DNA from: Geovibrio ferrireducens
GTDB lineage: Bacteria > Chrysiogenota > Deferribacteres > Deferribacterales > Geovibrionaceae
Length of the DNA stretch: 64,000 nt
Direction of reading: 5' to 3'
Assembly: GCF_026226615.1 (NCBI RefSeq)
Contig: NZ_JAJAPB010000003.1
Coordinates: 124,001 to 188,000 of the forward strand
Below are positions 1 through 8,373 of the stretch, piece after piece. Position 1 is the stretch's first letter; each line of letters begins with the position of its first letter. The notes under the pieces were generated by a model. It was not told the origin of the DNA and did no database searches. It saw only the letters and a program-made list of their open reading frames with translations. A program made the position numbers and the translations under genes.

Positions 1-156
1 GGAACCGAAGACTGTGGCACATGAGCCCACCTTGGAGAGGGTTTCGAATCCTTCCACAAACTCGGCGAGGATTTTAAACACACGCCAGGTATCGCCAACC
101 TTCATATCGTCTATGAGGTACTGAAGTCCGTTGAGATTAAGTTCACCGTTATTCAA
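1..156 (-). CDS. LOG family protein (TIGR00730-like), N-terminal part only
   Basis: Only the first ~52 codons lie in the window; the gene runs off the left edge. The translation contains DTWRVFKILAEFVEGFETL followed by a run ending ATVFGS, which matches the start of the Rossmann-fold LOG/'lysine decarboxylase-like' family; members known in detail are cytokinin riboside 5'-monophosphate phosphoribohydrolases or nucleotide 5'-monophosphate nucleosidases. I chose the TTG at 156-154 because GAGAGG lies 9 bases upstream; an in-frame GTG at 165 would sit directly on that Shine-Dalgarno sequence. It diverges from tolC. The ~270 bases between the two hold no other convincing gene. The substrate cannot be judged from the fragment. 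Confidence 0.7.
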   Translation of the reverse strand, partial: MNNGELNLNGLQYLIDDMKVGDTWRVFKILAEFVEGFETLSKVGSCATVFGS

Positions 157-425
157 TTCAATCACCCTCTCTGTTTTGTAAACCGTACTGTTTTTGACTG
201 ATAAAAAATATAATAATTCATTTTTGCAAAAGCTTCAAAGAAAAACATTTCCTGTTCATAACCTGATAAATATACTGCCCGTTTTTATCAGTTCTGCGCA
301 AACTTTATTGCTGTTAAAAGGTCATTCCCATGCGAGCCACAGACAGCCGTTGCTTTCTTTCCTGTTTCCCGGCGCGTTCTGTTTGTGTTAATATGCTTTA
401 ATTAATGACAAAAAGGTGACCTACA

Positions 426-1694
426 ATGATGAAAAAAGCTGCGGCAGCCGCTTTCTGTTTTTCCTTTGCTTTTTCCGCCCATGCCCTTACGCTGGATGAG
501 GCGGTAAACAAGGCGCTTGCGAACAACCACGAGATAACCGAATACAGATACCTCACCGAACAGAAGGAGAATCAGGTAAGCACCGCGCGCTCACCGTTTC
601 TCCCTCAGCTTGATGCCTCATACGGCTACCAGCGCTCAAATGAGGACAACAAATACGGCTCAGGCAAAAATCAGGCCTCCAGTGCGGATGTGACAGTGAG
701 CTACAACCTTTTCAGAGGCGGAGCGGACAGCCTGAACCTCAGGGCGGCGAAATCATCGCTTGAGGCACAGAAATTCATGGAAGAGAGCATAAGGGCTGAT
801 GTTGTGCTCAATGTGAAAAAAGCTTTTTTCAGTGTTTTACAGGCCAAAAAGGATGTGGAGGCGGCGAAGGAGAGCGTTGCCCTTCTTGAAAGCCAGCTTA
901 AGGATGCAAGGCTCACCTATGAAGTGGGAATATCACCCAAAAATGAGGTGCTGAAAGTCGAGGCGGAGCTCGCTTCCCAGAAACAGGCGCTGCTGCAGGC
1001 TCAGAGCGCTGAAAATACTGCTGTTTTTGAGCTTGAAAGGCTGATGAACGAAAACATTCCGGCGAACGAGGCTTATCAGGATTTCACTGAGCCGGAGCGC
1101 ATGGAAATGAACTCCGCTTCGCTTTTTGACAGCCTCAAAACCAACAGAAGCGAACTGAAATACGTCCGTGAGCTTGTGAAGGCGCAGAACTATTCCGCAG
1201 ATGCAACCAGACGCGGCGGTCTGCCCTCTGTCAGTGTGTCGGCTTCCTATAACTCATACGGTGATGATGCCAAACCAGCAGACAGGGAAAGCTCATATGA
1301 TGACGAAGTGATCTTCGGCGCTTCCGCAACATGGAGCATTTTTGACGGCAACGCCCGCAGAAGCACTGCGGCAGCGGAAAAGTCATATGCTATGTCCTTG
1401 AAACATCAGGAGCTTAAGACCACAGCCCAGATGAAATACCAGCTTGAAAACGCCCTTGAGCAGTACTCTCTGGCAACAGGCAGCCTTGCAGTAGCTGAAA
1501 AAGAGGTGGAATCAGCGGAAGAGAACTACCGCATAACCGAAAGCCAGTACAAGCAGCGCGTAACCACCGCCACTGACCTTCTTGACGCACGTGTTATGCT
1601 CACCAGAGCAAGAAACAACTATAACAAGGCGCTGTATGATATTTATAAGGCAATGGCAGAAATAGAAAGGGTTGTGGAACAGCAGGTGTTCTGA
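426..1694 (+). CDS. tolC: TolC family outer membrane protein
   Basis: Outer-membrane channel component of a tripartite efflux or type I secretion system. The first ~20 residues (MMKK, then an Ala/Phe-rich core ending SAHA) are a signal peptide. The mature part begins LTLDEAVNKALANNHEITEY, the usual start of an OEP repeat, and shows two long helical/beta halves typical of the TolC fold (422 residues against about 430-490 for the family). A Shine-Dalgarno AAGGTGA lies 7-8 bases before the ATG at 426; a second ATG follows directly. No membrane fusion protein or inner-membrane pump gene is next to it, so the partner is unknown. It is the only plus-strand gene in the first 43 kb. Confidence 0.85.
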   Translation: MMKKAAAAAFCFSFAFSAHALTLDEAVNKALANNHEITEYRYLTEQKENQVSTARSPFLPQLDASYGYQRSNEDNKYGSGKNQASSADVTVSYNLFRGGADSLNLRAAKSSLEAQKFMEESIRADVVLNVKKAFFSVLQAKKDVEAAKESVALLESQLKDARLTYEVGISPKNEVLKVEAELASQKQALLQAQSAENTAVFELERLMNENIPANEAYQDFTEPERMEMNSASLFDSLKTNRSELKYVRELVKAQNYSADATRRGGLPSVSVSASYNSYGDDAKPADRESSYDDEVIFGASATWSIFDGNARRSTAAAEKSYAMSLKHQELKTTAQMKYQLENALEQYSLATGSLAVAEKEVESAEENYRITESQYKQRVTTATDLLDARVMLTRARNNYNKALYDIYKAMAEIERVVEQQVF

Positions 1695-1713
1695 AAGATT
1701 CTTCATCAGGACA

Positions 1714-1789
1714 GGTCATTCTGAACGCAGTGAAGAATCTCTCATTCTGCAATGAATAGGGATTCTTCGGCTAAAGCCTCAGAATGACC
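1714..1789. repeat. MITE-like repeat with 11-bp terminal inverted repeats
   Basis: A 76-bp element bounded by GGTCATTCTGA (1714-1724) and its exact inverse TCAGAATGACC (1779-1789). Internal sub-repeats (AGAATCTCTCATTCT-like and GATTCTTCGGC-like) recur at 11451-11490. It lies between the convergent tolC and pilC ends and could fold into one long hairpin, so it may also act as a bidirectional terminator. It has no coding capacity, so any mobility would depend on a transposase in trans. Confidence 0.7.
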
Positions 1790-1798
1790 GGAATACCC

Positions 1799-3007
1799 TT
1801 ACTGTATAACATCCCCAAGTTTGAAGATCGGCAGATACATTGCAATGATTACGAAGCCTACTGCGCCGCCCACAAAAAGCATAAGGAAGGGTTCTATAAG
1901 CTTGGTAAGCCCTTCCACCGCCCTGTCAACCTCATCGTCATAAAAGTCTGCTATTTTCTGGAGCATCAAATCAAGGGAGCCTGTTTCCTCGCCCACTGAG
2001 ATCATCTGGATAACCATTGACGGAAAAACGCCCGATTTCTCCAGAGGTTCAACGATTGTTTTACCTGATTCTATATCCCTTTTACTGTCCAGAAGCGCTT
2101 TTTCTATAACCTTGTTGCCGCTGGTTTTCGCAACAATATCAAGGGCATCAAGAATGGAAACACCGCTTGAGAGCAGGGTTCCGAATGTGCGTGAAAACTT
2201 GGCCACCGCAACCTTGCGTATAAGATCCCCTATTTTCGGTATCCGCAGGAAAATCTGATCCAGCTTATACCGCCCTGCGGGTGAGCGCGTATAGGTAAGT
2301 TTCAGCACCGTAAAGCTGACTATAATAGTCGCAAAGATAAGCCCGCCGCCGTACCACTTGCTCAAAAAGTCGCTTATGGCTATGGCAAGCTGAGTAAGAG
2401 CCGGGAGCTCACCACCGAACCCCTCATACATCTCTTTGAACTTGGGAATAATGAAAACCATAAGGCCGTAAACAACGGCAATCGCCACGATCAGAACCAC
2501 AGTCGGGTATGTCATGGCGGCTTTTACCTTTCTTCTCAGCGATATAGCCTTTTCCAGATAGTTGGCCAGCCTGTCCAGAATTGAATCCAGCAGACCGCCC
2601 GCCTCACCTGCTGCGATCATATTCACATACAGTTCGCCGAAGTCATTTTTATATTTTCCCAGAGCCTTATTGAACTCCGAACCTGTTTCTATTCCGCCTT
2701 TGACATCCACAAATATCTTGCGCATGCGTTTCTTGGATGCCTGAGTGGCTATGATGTCCAGAGCCTTCACAATGGGCAGCCCGGCATCAATCATAACGCT
2801 AAGCTGCCTCGTGGAGATGAGTATATCCTCATCATTAACCTTTTCGGGCAGACCTATCTCAACCTTGCTGAGATCACGCTTAATCTCACGTACTACTATC
2901 CTGCGGTTTTTCAGCAGTTCCGTTGCCTGCTGCTTGTTGTCCGCCTCAATTATACTCTGAATAGGCTGACCGCCTGGGTCTGTGCCTCTGTATTTGTAAA
3001 CAGCCAT
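1799..3007 (-). CDS. pilC: Type IV pilus inner-membrane platform protein PilC
   Basis: Polytopic inner-membrane protein that anchors the PilB/PilT motors and passes their motion to the pilin filament. It has the family length (402 residues) and two T2SF (GspF) domains, roughly residues 70-190 and 270-395. Hydrophobic segments lie near 165-190, 215-230 and 370-395. Conserved signs include SVMIDAGLPIVKALD in the first repeat and LLSSGVSILDALDIV in the second. It is last in the pilB-pilT-pilC run, 5 bases after pilT. No pilin or pilMNOPQ gene is in the window, so the rest of the machine must be elsewhere. Confidence 0.93.
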   Translation of the reverse strand: MAVYKYRGTDPGGQPIQSIIEADNKQQATELLKNRRIVVREIKRDLSKVEIGLPEKVNDEDILISTRQLSVMIDAGLPIVKALDIIATQASKKRMRKIFVDVKGGIETGSEFNKALGKYKNDFGELYVNMIAAGEAGGLLDSILDRLANYLEKAISLRRKVKAAMTYPTVVLIVAIAVVYGLMVFIIPKFKEMYEGFGGELPALTQLAIAISDFLSKWYGGGLIFATIIVSFTVLKLTYTRSPAGRYKLDQIFLRIPKIGDLIRKVAVAKFSRTFGTLLSSGVSILDALDIVAKTSGNKVIEKALLDSKRDIESGKTIVEPLEKSGVFPSMVIQMISVGEETGSLDLMLQKIADFYDDEVDRAVEGLTKLIEPFLMLFVGGAVGFVIIAMYLPIFKLGDVIQ

Positions 3008-3012
3008 GAGTC

Positions 3013-4098
3013 CTACCTTCTCTTTCTGGGGCCGCCAGCCCTGTCGATAAGCTGCCTTACCTCATCAGGGTAAACGGCGCGGTTAACCGCATCCTCGTAT
3101 GTGATAAGCCCTCTGCTGTAGTTCTCAAACAGTGACTGACTCATGGTCTGCATGCCGTGTTCTGACTGGCCGGACTGCATCATGGAGTAAACCTGATGAA
3201 GCTTGTCCTCTCTGATAAGGTTGCGTATGGCGGAGTTGGGAACCATAACCTCGCAGCACATAACACGCCCCTTGCCGTCTGCCCTTTGTATAAGCTGCTG
3301 AGATATGACACCCTCAAGCACAAAGGAGAGCTGGGCCCTGATCTGCGGCTGCTGATGCGGGGGGAAAACATCTATAATACGGTTGATTGTCTGCACGGCG
3401 CTGTTGGTGTGGAGGGTTCCGAAGGTGAGGTGTCCTGTCTCGGAAACAGTGAGTGCCGCCTCTATGGTTTCAAGGTCTCGCATCTCGCCGATGAGAACAA
3501 CGTCCGGATCCTGACGGAGAATGTATTTCAGCGCATTGCGGAACGATTTTGTATCCGCATGAAGCTCTCTCTGGTTCACAGTCGCCTTTTTATGCACATG
3601 AACATACTCTATGGGATCTTCCACAGTCACAATATGCACAGGGTCTTCTGTGTTTATTTTGTCTATCATGGATGCCAGTGTGGTTGATTTACCGCTGCCC
3701 GTGGGGCCGGTAACAAGAATGAGTCCTCTCGGTTTATCGCAGAGTGACCTCACCACAGCGGGCAGGTGAAGCTCGTCAAAGGTGAGTATTTTATATGGAA
3801 TCCGGCGGAAAGCGGCGGCTATTGCGCCCCTCTGCATGAAGAAGTTTGCCCTGAAACGGCTGACGCCTTTAAGCCCGAAGGACAAATCAAGCTCCCAGTC
3901 CTCCTCAAGCCTCTGCTTCTGCGCCTCGGTGAGTATGCTGTAGCAAAGCTGCTTGGTCTCGTTGGGCTTCATGGGCTCGCCCTCGATTCTCACCAAGTCG
4001 CCGCTGACACGGTATGTGGGGGGTGTGCCCACTGTTATATGCATATCGCTTGCGTCAAGCTCCACCATTTTGGAAAGAAGTTCCTGAAGGCTGTACAT
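3013..4098 (-). CDS. pilT: Twitching motility retraction ATPase PilT
   Basis: Hexameric cytoplasmic ATPase that depolymerises type IV pili and drives retraction. At 361 residues it has the normal PilT size. Walker A GPTGSGKST is at residues 131-139; an Asp box and Walker B (QDPDVVLIGEMRD) and the His box (TGHLTFGTLHTNSA) follow. The motif AIRNLIRE near residue 290 is diagnostic of PilT and separates it from the extension ATPase PilB encoded just upstream. The gene lies 16 bases after pilB and 5 before pilC, consistent with one transcript. Confidence 0.95.
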   Translation of the reverse strand: MYSLQELLSKMVELDASDMHITVGTPPTYRVSGDLVRIEGEPMKPNETKQLCYSILTEAQKQRLEEDWELDLSFGLKGVSRFRANFFMQRGAIAAAFRRIPYKILTFDELHLPAVVRSLCDKPRGLILVTGPTGSGKSTTLASMIDKINTEDPVHIVTVEDPIEYVHVHKKATVNQRELHADTKSFRNALKYILRQDPDVVLIGEMRDLETIEAALTVSETGHLTFGTLHTNSAVQTINRIIDVFPPHQQPQIRAQLSFVLEGVISQQLIQRADGKGRVMCCEVMVPNSAIRNLIREDKLHQVYSMMQSGQSEHGMQTMSQSLFENYSRGLITYEDAVNRAVYPDEVRQLIDRAGGPRKRR

Positions 4099-4114
4099 TT
4101 CCTATCCTCCGAAA

Positions 4115-5836
4115 TCAGTCGGTGAAGGTGACTCTTACCACCTCTTCCACCGTGGTTATGCCGCTCTTTATCTTTTCAAGACCGCTGCGTCTTAATGATA
4201 TCATACCGTCGCCGAGTGCCGCTCGCTTAATTTCGCCTGCGTTTGCTCCGCGGAGTATGCATTCTCGTATATTTTCCGTAATTTCCATTACTTCGTAAAA
4301 GGCAACCCTGCCCTTATAGCCTGTTCCGCCGCATTTTTCACAGCCTTTGCCTTTATGCGCCCTGAATGTGCCTATCTCATCCTTTCTGAAACCTATGCTT
4401 AACAGAGCTTCGGGCGGAAGATCGATCTCCTCTGTGCATGACTGGCAGATCCTTCTAGCCAGCCTCTGGGCAAGGATAAGGTTTGTGGAGGAAGCCACGA
4501 GGAAAGGCTCTATCCCCATATTGAGAAGCCTGTTGATTGTACTGGGCGCATCGTTGGTGTGAAGAGTGGAAAGCACAAGGTGTCCGGTGAGCGCCGCTTT
4601 GATGGCTATCTCCCCTGTTTCATAGTCCCTTATCTCCCCGACCATTATGATGTCCGGGTCCTGACGGAGAAATGAACGGAGAGCGGCTGCGAAGTTGAGA
4701 CCTATCTCATCCTTCATCTGCACCTGATTAACGCCGAAGAGGTTATATTCCACGGGATCTTCTGCGGTCATAATATTTACGTCCTCGTTGTTGAGGCGGC
4801 TGAGTGCCGAGTAAAGCGTGGTGGATTTGCCGCTGCCCGTAGGCCCGGTTACAAGCACCATGCCGTAGGGGCTTTCTATTGCCTTTATAAGCCTGTCCAG
4901 AGATTCCCTTTCGAATCCCAGCTTCTCCATATCAAGCTGGAGGTTGCTTTTGTCCAGAAGACGGATAACCACCTTCTCCCCGAAGAGAACAGGAAGTGTC
5001 GAAACCCTCATATCTATGGTGATAGAGCCCAGCCGCAGCTTGATACGTCCGTCCTGCGGAAGTCTGCGTTCGGCTATGTCCAGATCGGCAAGAATTTTTA
5101 TACGCGAGATAACCGCGTCCTTTATGCTTTTCGGTGGGTTCATAAGTTCCTGAAGAACACCGTCCACCCTGAGCCGGACACGGAACTCCTTCTCATAGGG
5201 CTCTATATGAATATCCGAGGCTCCTTTTTTCACAGCCTCGTGCATGATGTGGTTAACAAGCTTGACAATGGGGGTGTCTTCAATATCTCGGCGGAGCTGT
5301 TCAAGAGCCACATTGCTCTCCTCCACAGTCTCTATCTCAAGATCATCCATGTCAAAATCGCCGATCTCCCTCATAAGATCGGTTCTGCTCTCCTCGTCCT
5401 TCTCCTGACGCTTGCGGAGAAACTCATTCATCATGGATTCCACTGTTACATAAGGCTCCATGTTAAAGCCTGAAACAAAGCGGAGCTCCTCAAGTGCATA
5501 TGCGTTGGAAGGGTCGGTTATGGCTACTTTCAGGGTTTTTCCCTGTCTGGCGAAGGGGACAACGTTGTATTTTTTGCAAAGGTCGGTGGAGAGAGCGTCC
5601 GAAGCGGACTGGTCTATCTCTATCTCGGAAATATCAACATAGGGCACACCGTACTGCCTGCTCAGGAGCTTTGCTATGGACAGTTCATCCACATAGCCCA
5701 TATCAATAAGAATAGTACCGAGCCTGCCGCCTTTGCCTATCTGATGCTCAAGGGCTTTTTCAAGCTGCTCCTGAGTGATCAGATTTTCCTGAATAAGCAT
5801 GCTGCCAAGCTTGGTGCTCTTCCTGACGGTGTTCAA
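4115..5836 (-). CDS. pilB: Type IV pilus assembly ATPase PilB
   Basis: Hexameric ATPase that powers pilus extension. The N-terminal ~150 residues form the GspE-N/MshEN domain (GSMLIQENLITQEQLEKAL), often a c-di-GMP-responsive region in this family. The C-terminal half is the T2SSE ATPase with Walker A GPTGSGKST, Walker B DPDIIMVGEIRD, and a four-Cys zinc motif (CQSC ... CEKCGGTGYKGR). Length (573) is normal. Its start overlaps the aroE stop by 4 bases (ATGA-type coupling). Two c-di-GMP phosphodiesterase-like EAL genes occur elsewhere in the window, but a link is only a possibility. Confidence 0.93.
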   Translation of the reverse strand: MNTVRKSTKLGSMLIQENLITQEQLEKALEHQIGKGGRLGTILIDMGYVDELSIAKLLSRQYGVPYVDISEIEIDQSASDALSTDLCKKYNVVPFARQGKTLKVAITDPSNAYALEELRFVSGFNMEPYVTVESMMNEFLRKRQEKDEESRTDLMREIGDFDMDDLEIETVEESNVALEQLRRDIEDTPIVKLVNHIMHEAVKKGASDIHIEPYEKEFRVRLRVDGVLQELMNPPKSIKDAVISRIKILADLDIAERRLPQDGRIKLRLGSITIDMRVSTLPVLFGEKVVIRLLDKSNLQLDMEKLGFERESLDRLIKAIESPYGMVLVTGPTGSGKSTTLYSALSRLNNEDVNIMTAEDPVEYNLFGVNQVQMKDEIGLNFAAALRSFLRQDPDIIMVGEIRDYETGEIAIKAALTGHLVLSTLHTNDAPSTINRLLNMGIEPFLVASSTNLILAQRLARRICQSCTEEIDLPPEALLSIGFRKDEIGTFRAHKGKGCEKCGGTGYKGRVAFYEVMEITENIRECILRGANAGEIKRAALGDGMISLRRSGLEKIKSGITTVEEVVRVTFTD

Positions 5837-6651
5837 TTAGCGGCTCCGCACAGTTTTATTAGTTCCGGCATATCAATACAGGCTTTTTTGTCCGTCCAGA
5901 TTTCAAATGCCTTATGAGCCTGATGAACAAGCATTGAAAAGCCGTTTACCGTCTTGCACCCGCTGTTTTCATAACATTTCAGAAAAGGTGTAACCCACGG
6001 TTTATATTGCAGATCAACTGCTGCCTGCGTACATTTTATTTTGCTCATATCAGCAAAAGGCGAACCATCCAGCCCTATGGAAGTGGCATTAATTACCGAA
6101 TCAAATACCGCTTCCCTGCTGATATAATTATAATCACATATTTCTGCATTGTCAAAATTAAGAAATTTCAAAATTTTTTCAGCTTTTGCCGTATCTCTGT
6201 TAACAACTGTGAGTTTAATATTTCTGAAATCTTTTAAACAGCGCAGAACAGCCTTCGCAGCGCCGCCGCAGCCAAGCATAAGCACTTTTGAACCTGTGAA
6301 ATCAAGCTTGTTTTCCCGCAGCGTTTCTGCGAATCCGTGAACATCAGTGTTAAAGCCCTTCGCACGTCCTTCCTCAAAAAGTACAGTGTTTACAGCCCGG
6401 AGGTCATCCGCCAAAGGGTCAAGCTCATTCATAAAGCTTATCACGTCCTCTTTGTAAGGCACTGTGACGTTAACCCCTCTGAACCGGAACTTTTTTAATG
6501 TATCAAAAACTTCCGGCAGCTTATCTTTTGAAGGGGTTTCAAAGCAGACATATCCGCCGTTGATTCCGGCGGATATAAGAAAACGTGAATGAAGAGACGG
6601 GGAAAGTGTATGGGATAAAGGGTTTCCTATGAGTCCGAGATTAAGATACAT
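5833..6651 (-). CDS. aroE: Shikimate dehydrogenase
   Basis: NADP-dependent reduction of 3-dehydroshikimate to shikimate in aromatic amino acid synthesis. Seen: substrate loop NPLSHTLSPSLHSRF, catalytic Lys in NVTVPYKED, nucleotide-binding GCGGAAKAVL, TSIGLDGSPF and the C-terminal NGFSMLVHQAHKAF. I place the start at the ATG at 6651-6649 (MYLNLGLIGNPL), which overlaps only the end of the DUF502 gene and gives about 272 residues, the family size. An upstream in-frame TTG (6681) would add ten unconserved residues and a larger overlap. It sits between a membrane protein and the pilus motor genes, an ordinary mixed operon. Confidence 0.93.
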   Translation of the reverse strand: MYLNLGLIGNPLSHTLSPSLHSRFLISAGINGGYVCFETPSKDKLPEVFDTLKKFRFRGVNVTVPYKEDVISFMNELDPLADDLRAVNTVLFEEGRAKGFNTDVHGFAETLRENKLDFTGSKVLMLGCGGAAKAVLRCLKDFRNIKLTVVNRDTAKAEKILKFLNFDNAEICDYNYISREAVFDSVINATSIGLDGSPFADMSKIKCTQAAVDLQYKPWVTPFLKCYENSGCKTVNGFSMLVHQAHKAFEIWTDKKACIDMPELIKLCGAAN

Positions 6652-7294
6652 TTTCAGAGCCCGGTTTGCCATCTTTGTCAAAGGGTTCCAGAATCCCGGC
6701 GGAAATAATGTATTTTACCCCTTCTTCAACGGGTATTTTCAGTTCTATAAGCTCGCATTTGGGTATGATGAGGACAAAGCCGGATGTAGGGTTCGGCGTA
6801 GTTGGTATGAACACGCTCACGCAGTCCTGCCCTGTTGCTTTTGTGAAAAAGTCGGAAGCATCCTTAGTGATGAACCCCATACTGTAAATCCCTTTGCGCG
6901 GGTATTCCACCAGAATGACCTTTTTAAAGTTGTTTCCGCCTGCATTCTGAAAGGTATCAACAATCTGGCGCATTATGCCGTATACGCTTTTGGCAAACGG
7001 AATCTTTGAGACGAAGACCTCAAGCAGGTTAAAAAACTTTTTGCCCACATAATGCTTCGCCACAAGCCCTATGCAGAGTATGGCAAGAAGAATGACCAGA
7101 AAAGAGAATAACTCCATAATATATCTGGGAATTACGAGGTCATACCTGATTACGAACATGTCGAAGTAAGGCAGAAGAAAGCCGGAGAACTTCTCAAATA
7201 CGAAGCGGAGGAAATAAAATGTCACCACTATGGGTAAGCATGACAAAATTCCGGCTATGAAGGCGTTGCGCAAAAATATTCTGAATTTTTTCAT
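6641..7294 (-). CDS. DUF502 family membrane protein
   Basis: A 217-residue protein of the DUF502 family, whose function is unknown in bacteria. Two transmembrane segments lie near residues 10-32 and 50-72 (FLVILLAILCIGLVAKHYVG), followed by a soluble domain with the conserved stretch IPFAKSVYGIMRQIVDTF and PTTPNPTSGFVLIIPK, typical of the family. It heads the aroE-pilBTC run. The ATG is only six bases after a good -10 element and has no Shine-Dalgarno sequence, so translation may be leaderless. Confidence 0.85.
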   Translation of the reverse strand: MKKFRIFLRNAFIAGILSCLPIVVTFYFLRFVFEKFSGFLLPYFDMFVIRYDLVIPRYIMELFSFLVILLAILCIGLVAKHYVGKKFFNLLEVFVSKIPFAKSVYGIMRQIVDTFQNAGGNNFKKVILVEYPRKGIYSMGFITKDASDFFTKATGQDCVSVFIPTTPNPTSGFVLIIPKCELIELKIPVEEGVKYIISAGILEPFDKDGKPGSENVS

Positions 7295-7299
7295 AAAAA

Positions 7300-7328
7300 A
7301 GCATACGATAGGAAAATGAAGTTGTCTA
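7300..7328 (-). promoter_or_regulatory. Predicted sigma70 promoter of the DUF502-aroE-pilBTC operon
   Basis: Read on the minus strand: -35 TAGACA (7328-7323), 17-base spacer, -10 TATGCT (7305-7300). The start codon of the DUF502 gene lies six bases beyond the -10, so the transcript would begin at or next to the ATG. Confidence 0.5.
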
Positions 7329-7340
7329 TATTTATCAAGT

Positions 7341-7440
7341 AAAAAAAATCACCATCCTTGGGATTTTTTTTACACACGCTCGCGCCGCTTAAAAAGCGGC
7401 TTCGCTGCGCACGGCGGACGGCGCTTCCTGCGCCGTTCGT
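7341..7440. repeat. Three-hairpin intergenic element, copy A
   Basis: Seen: hairpin 1 AAAAAAAATC (7341-7350) with GATTTTTTTT (7362-7371) and apex CCATCCTTGG; linker ACACACGCTCGCGCC; hairpin 2 CCGCTT-aaa-AAGCGG (7385-7399); linker CTTCGCTGCGCACGGCGG; hairpin 3 ACGGCGC-ttcct-GCGCCGT (7418-7436). It ends at the stop codon of the YhaM-like gene. The A8/T8 stem gives a terminator-like structure on both strands. Other copies are at 11651-11738, 13010-13100, 49696-49789 and, inverted, 49915-50006. Confidence 0.75.
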
Positions 7441-8373
7441 TTACACTTCTTCTTTGTAGCCGTGTTTGAAGATCTGACGCTCAAGAAGTCTGTCGTACCC
7501 GCTCCATCCTGCGTCCAGAACCTCATCTTTAACAAAGATGGAGGAGAAGGTATTTATTTTGGCATCCATATCATCTATATGGTGAAGGATAAGCGCTTCC
7601 ACAGTCTTCGGTTTTTTCGGTGAGCCGAACTCAAGAAAGCCGTGGTGGCTCGCTATCATATGGCATATGAGATCCTTAACCTCTTCGGGGAATCCATCGA
7701 CTTTATCAGCAAGATTCCTGAAAAGCATAATACCCTGAATGAGATGTCCAAGAAGCTTGCCGCTGTTCGTGTAATCGAAACCGAGTTTTGAGTCAAGCTC
7801 TACAACCTTGCCCATATCATGGAAAAGAGCGCCGAAAAGCAGGTGCTCCGTATTGGCCTTCTCGCCGTAGTAATCACCCATCAGCACAGCAAGCTTCGCA
7901 ACGCTTAGCGTATGCTCAAGAAGCCCGTTGACGTAAGCGTGGTGCACGGCTTTTGCTGCCGGGCTTTTCTTAAATTTATCAATCATTCTTTCATCAGAGA
8001 AAAACAGCCTGATAAAAGCTTTCAGATAATCTGTTTTCACCCTCTCATCCAGAAGATCCTTAAGTTCCTTAAGAAGCTTGTCCGCATCCAGACCGCTTGT
8101 TGGCAGGAAAAGCGACGGATCAGCATTCTCCTTTTTTTCCATCATGGTGATTTTAAGCTGAGTCTGCCCGGAATACTGCTGGAGAACACCCTCGACAGTC
8201 ACAACATCGCCGCCTGCGGGTTCAAAAGCCAGCCTGTTGCTGTCAAACATTATGCCGTTGTGCCTTGTTCCTTCGCTGTCGTTCAGTACGAGGCGCAGGA
8301 AGGGTTTACCGTCCCTTGTTACGTTCTTGTTTATGTCAGTGAGCATAAAATCTTTTTTAATAGTAAGTTCCAT
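7441..8373 (-). CDS. YhaM-like 3'-5' exoribonuclease (OB-fold plus HD domain)
   Basis: The N-terminal ~80 residues form an OB-fold nucleic-acid-binding domain (FLRLVLNDSEGTRHNGIMFD); the C-terminal half is an HD phosphohydrolase domain with NGLLEHTLSVAKL, the HD pair in GALFHDMGKVVELD and later His residues in HMIASHHGFLEFGS. This order and length (310) match YhaM/CBF1-type 3'-5' exonucleases, which act on RNA or single-stranded DNA. The start ATG shares one base with the tldD stop (TAATG), so the genes are coupled. Gram-positive YhaM is the only well studied relative, so the role here is inferred. Confidence 0.8.
   Translation of the reverse strand: MELTIKKDFMLTDINKNVTRDGKPFLRLVLNDSEGTRHNGIMFDSNRLAFEPAGGDVVTVEGVLQQYSGQTQLKITMMEKKENADPSLFLPTSGLDADKLLKELKDLLDERVKTDYLKAFIRLFFSDERMIDKFKKSPAAKAVHHAYVNGLLEHTLSVAKLAVLMGDYYGEKANTEHLLFGALFHDMGKVVELDSKLGFDYTNSGKLLGHLIQGIMLFRNLADKVDGFPEEVKDLICHMIASHHGFLEFGSPKKPKTVEALILHHIDDMDAKINTFSSIFVKDEVLDAGWSGYDRLLERQIFKHGYKEEV

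Noticed and set aside
194-214. TTGACT followed by TATAAT upstream of tolC
   Set aside because: The spacer is only 9 bases, too short for a sigma70 promoter.
194-391. Possible 65-residue gene upstream of tolC
   Set aside because: No Shine-Dalgarno, low-complexity translation and no resemblance to a known protein; it lies in the tolC leader.
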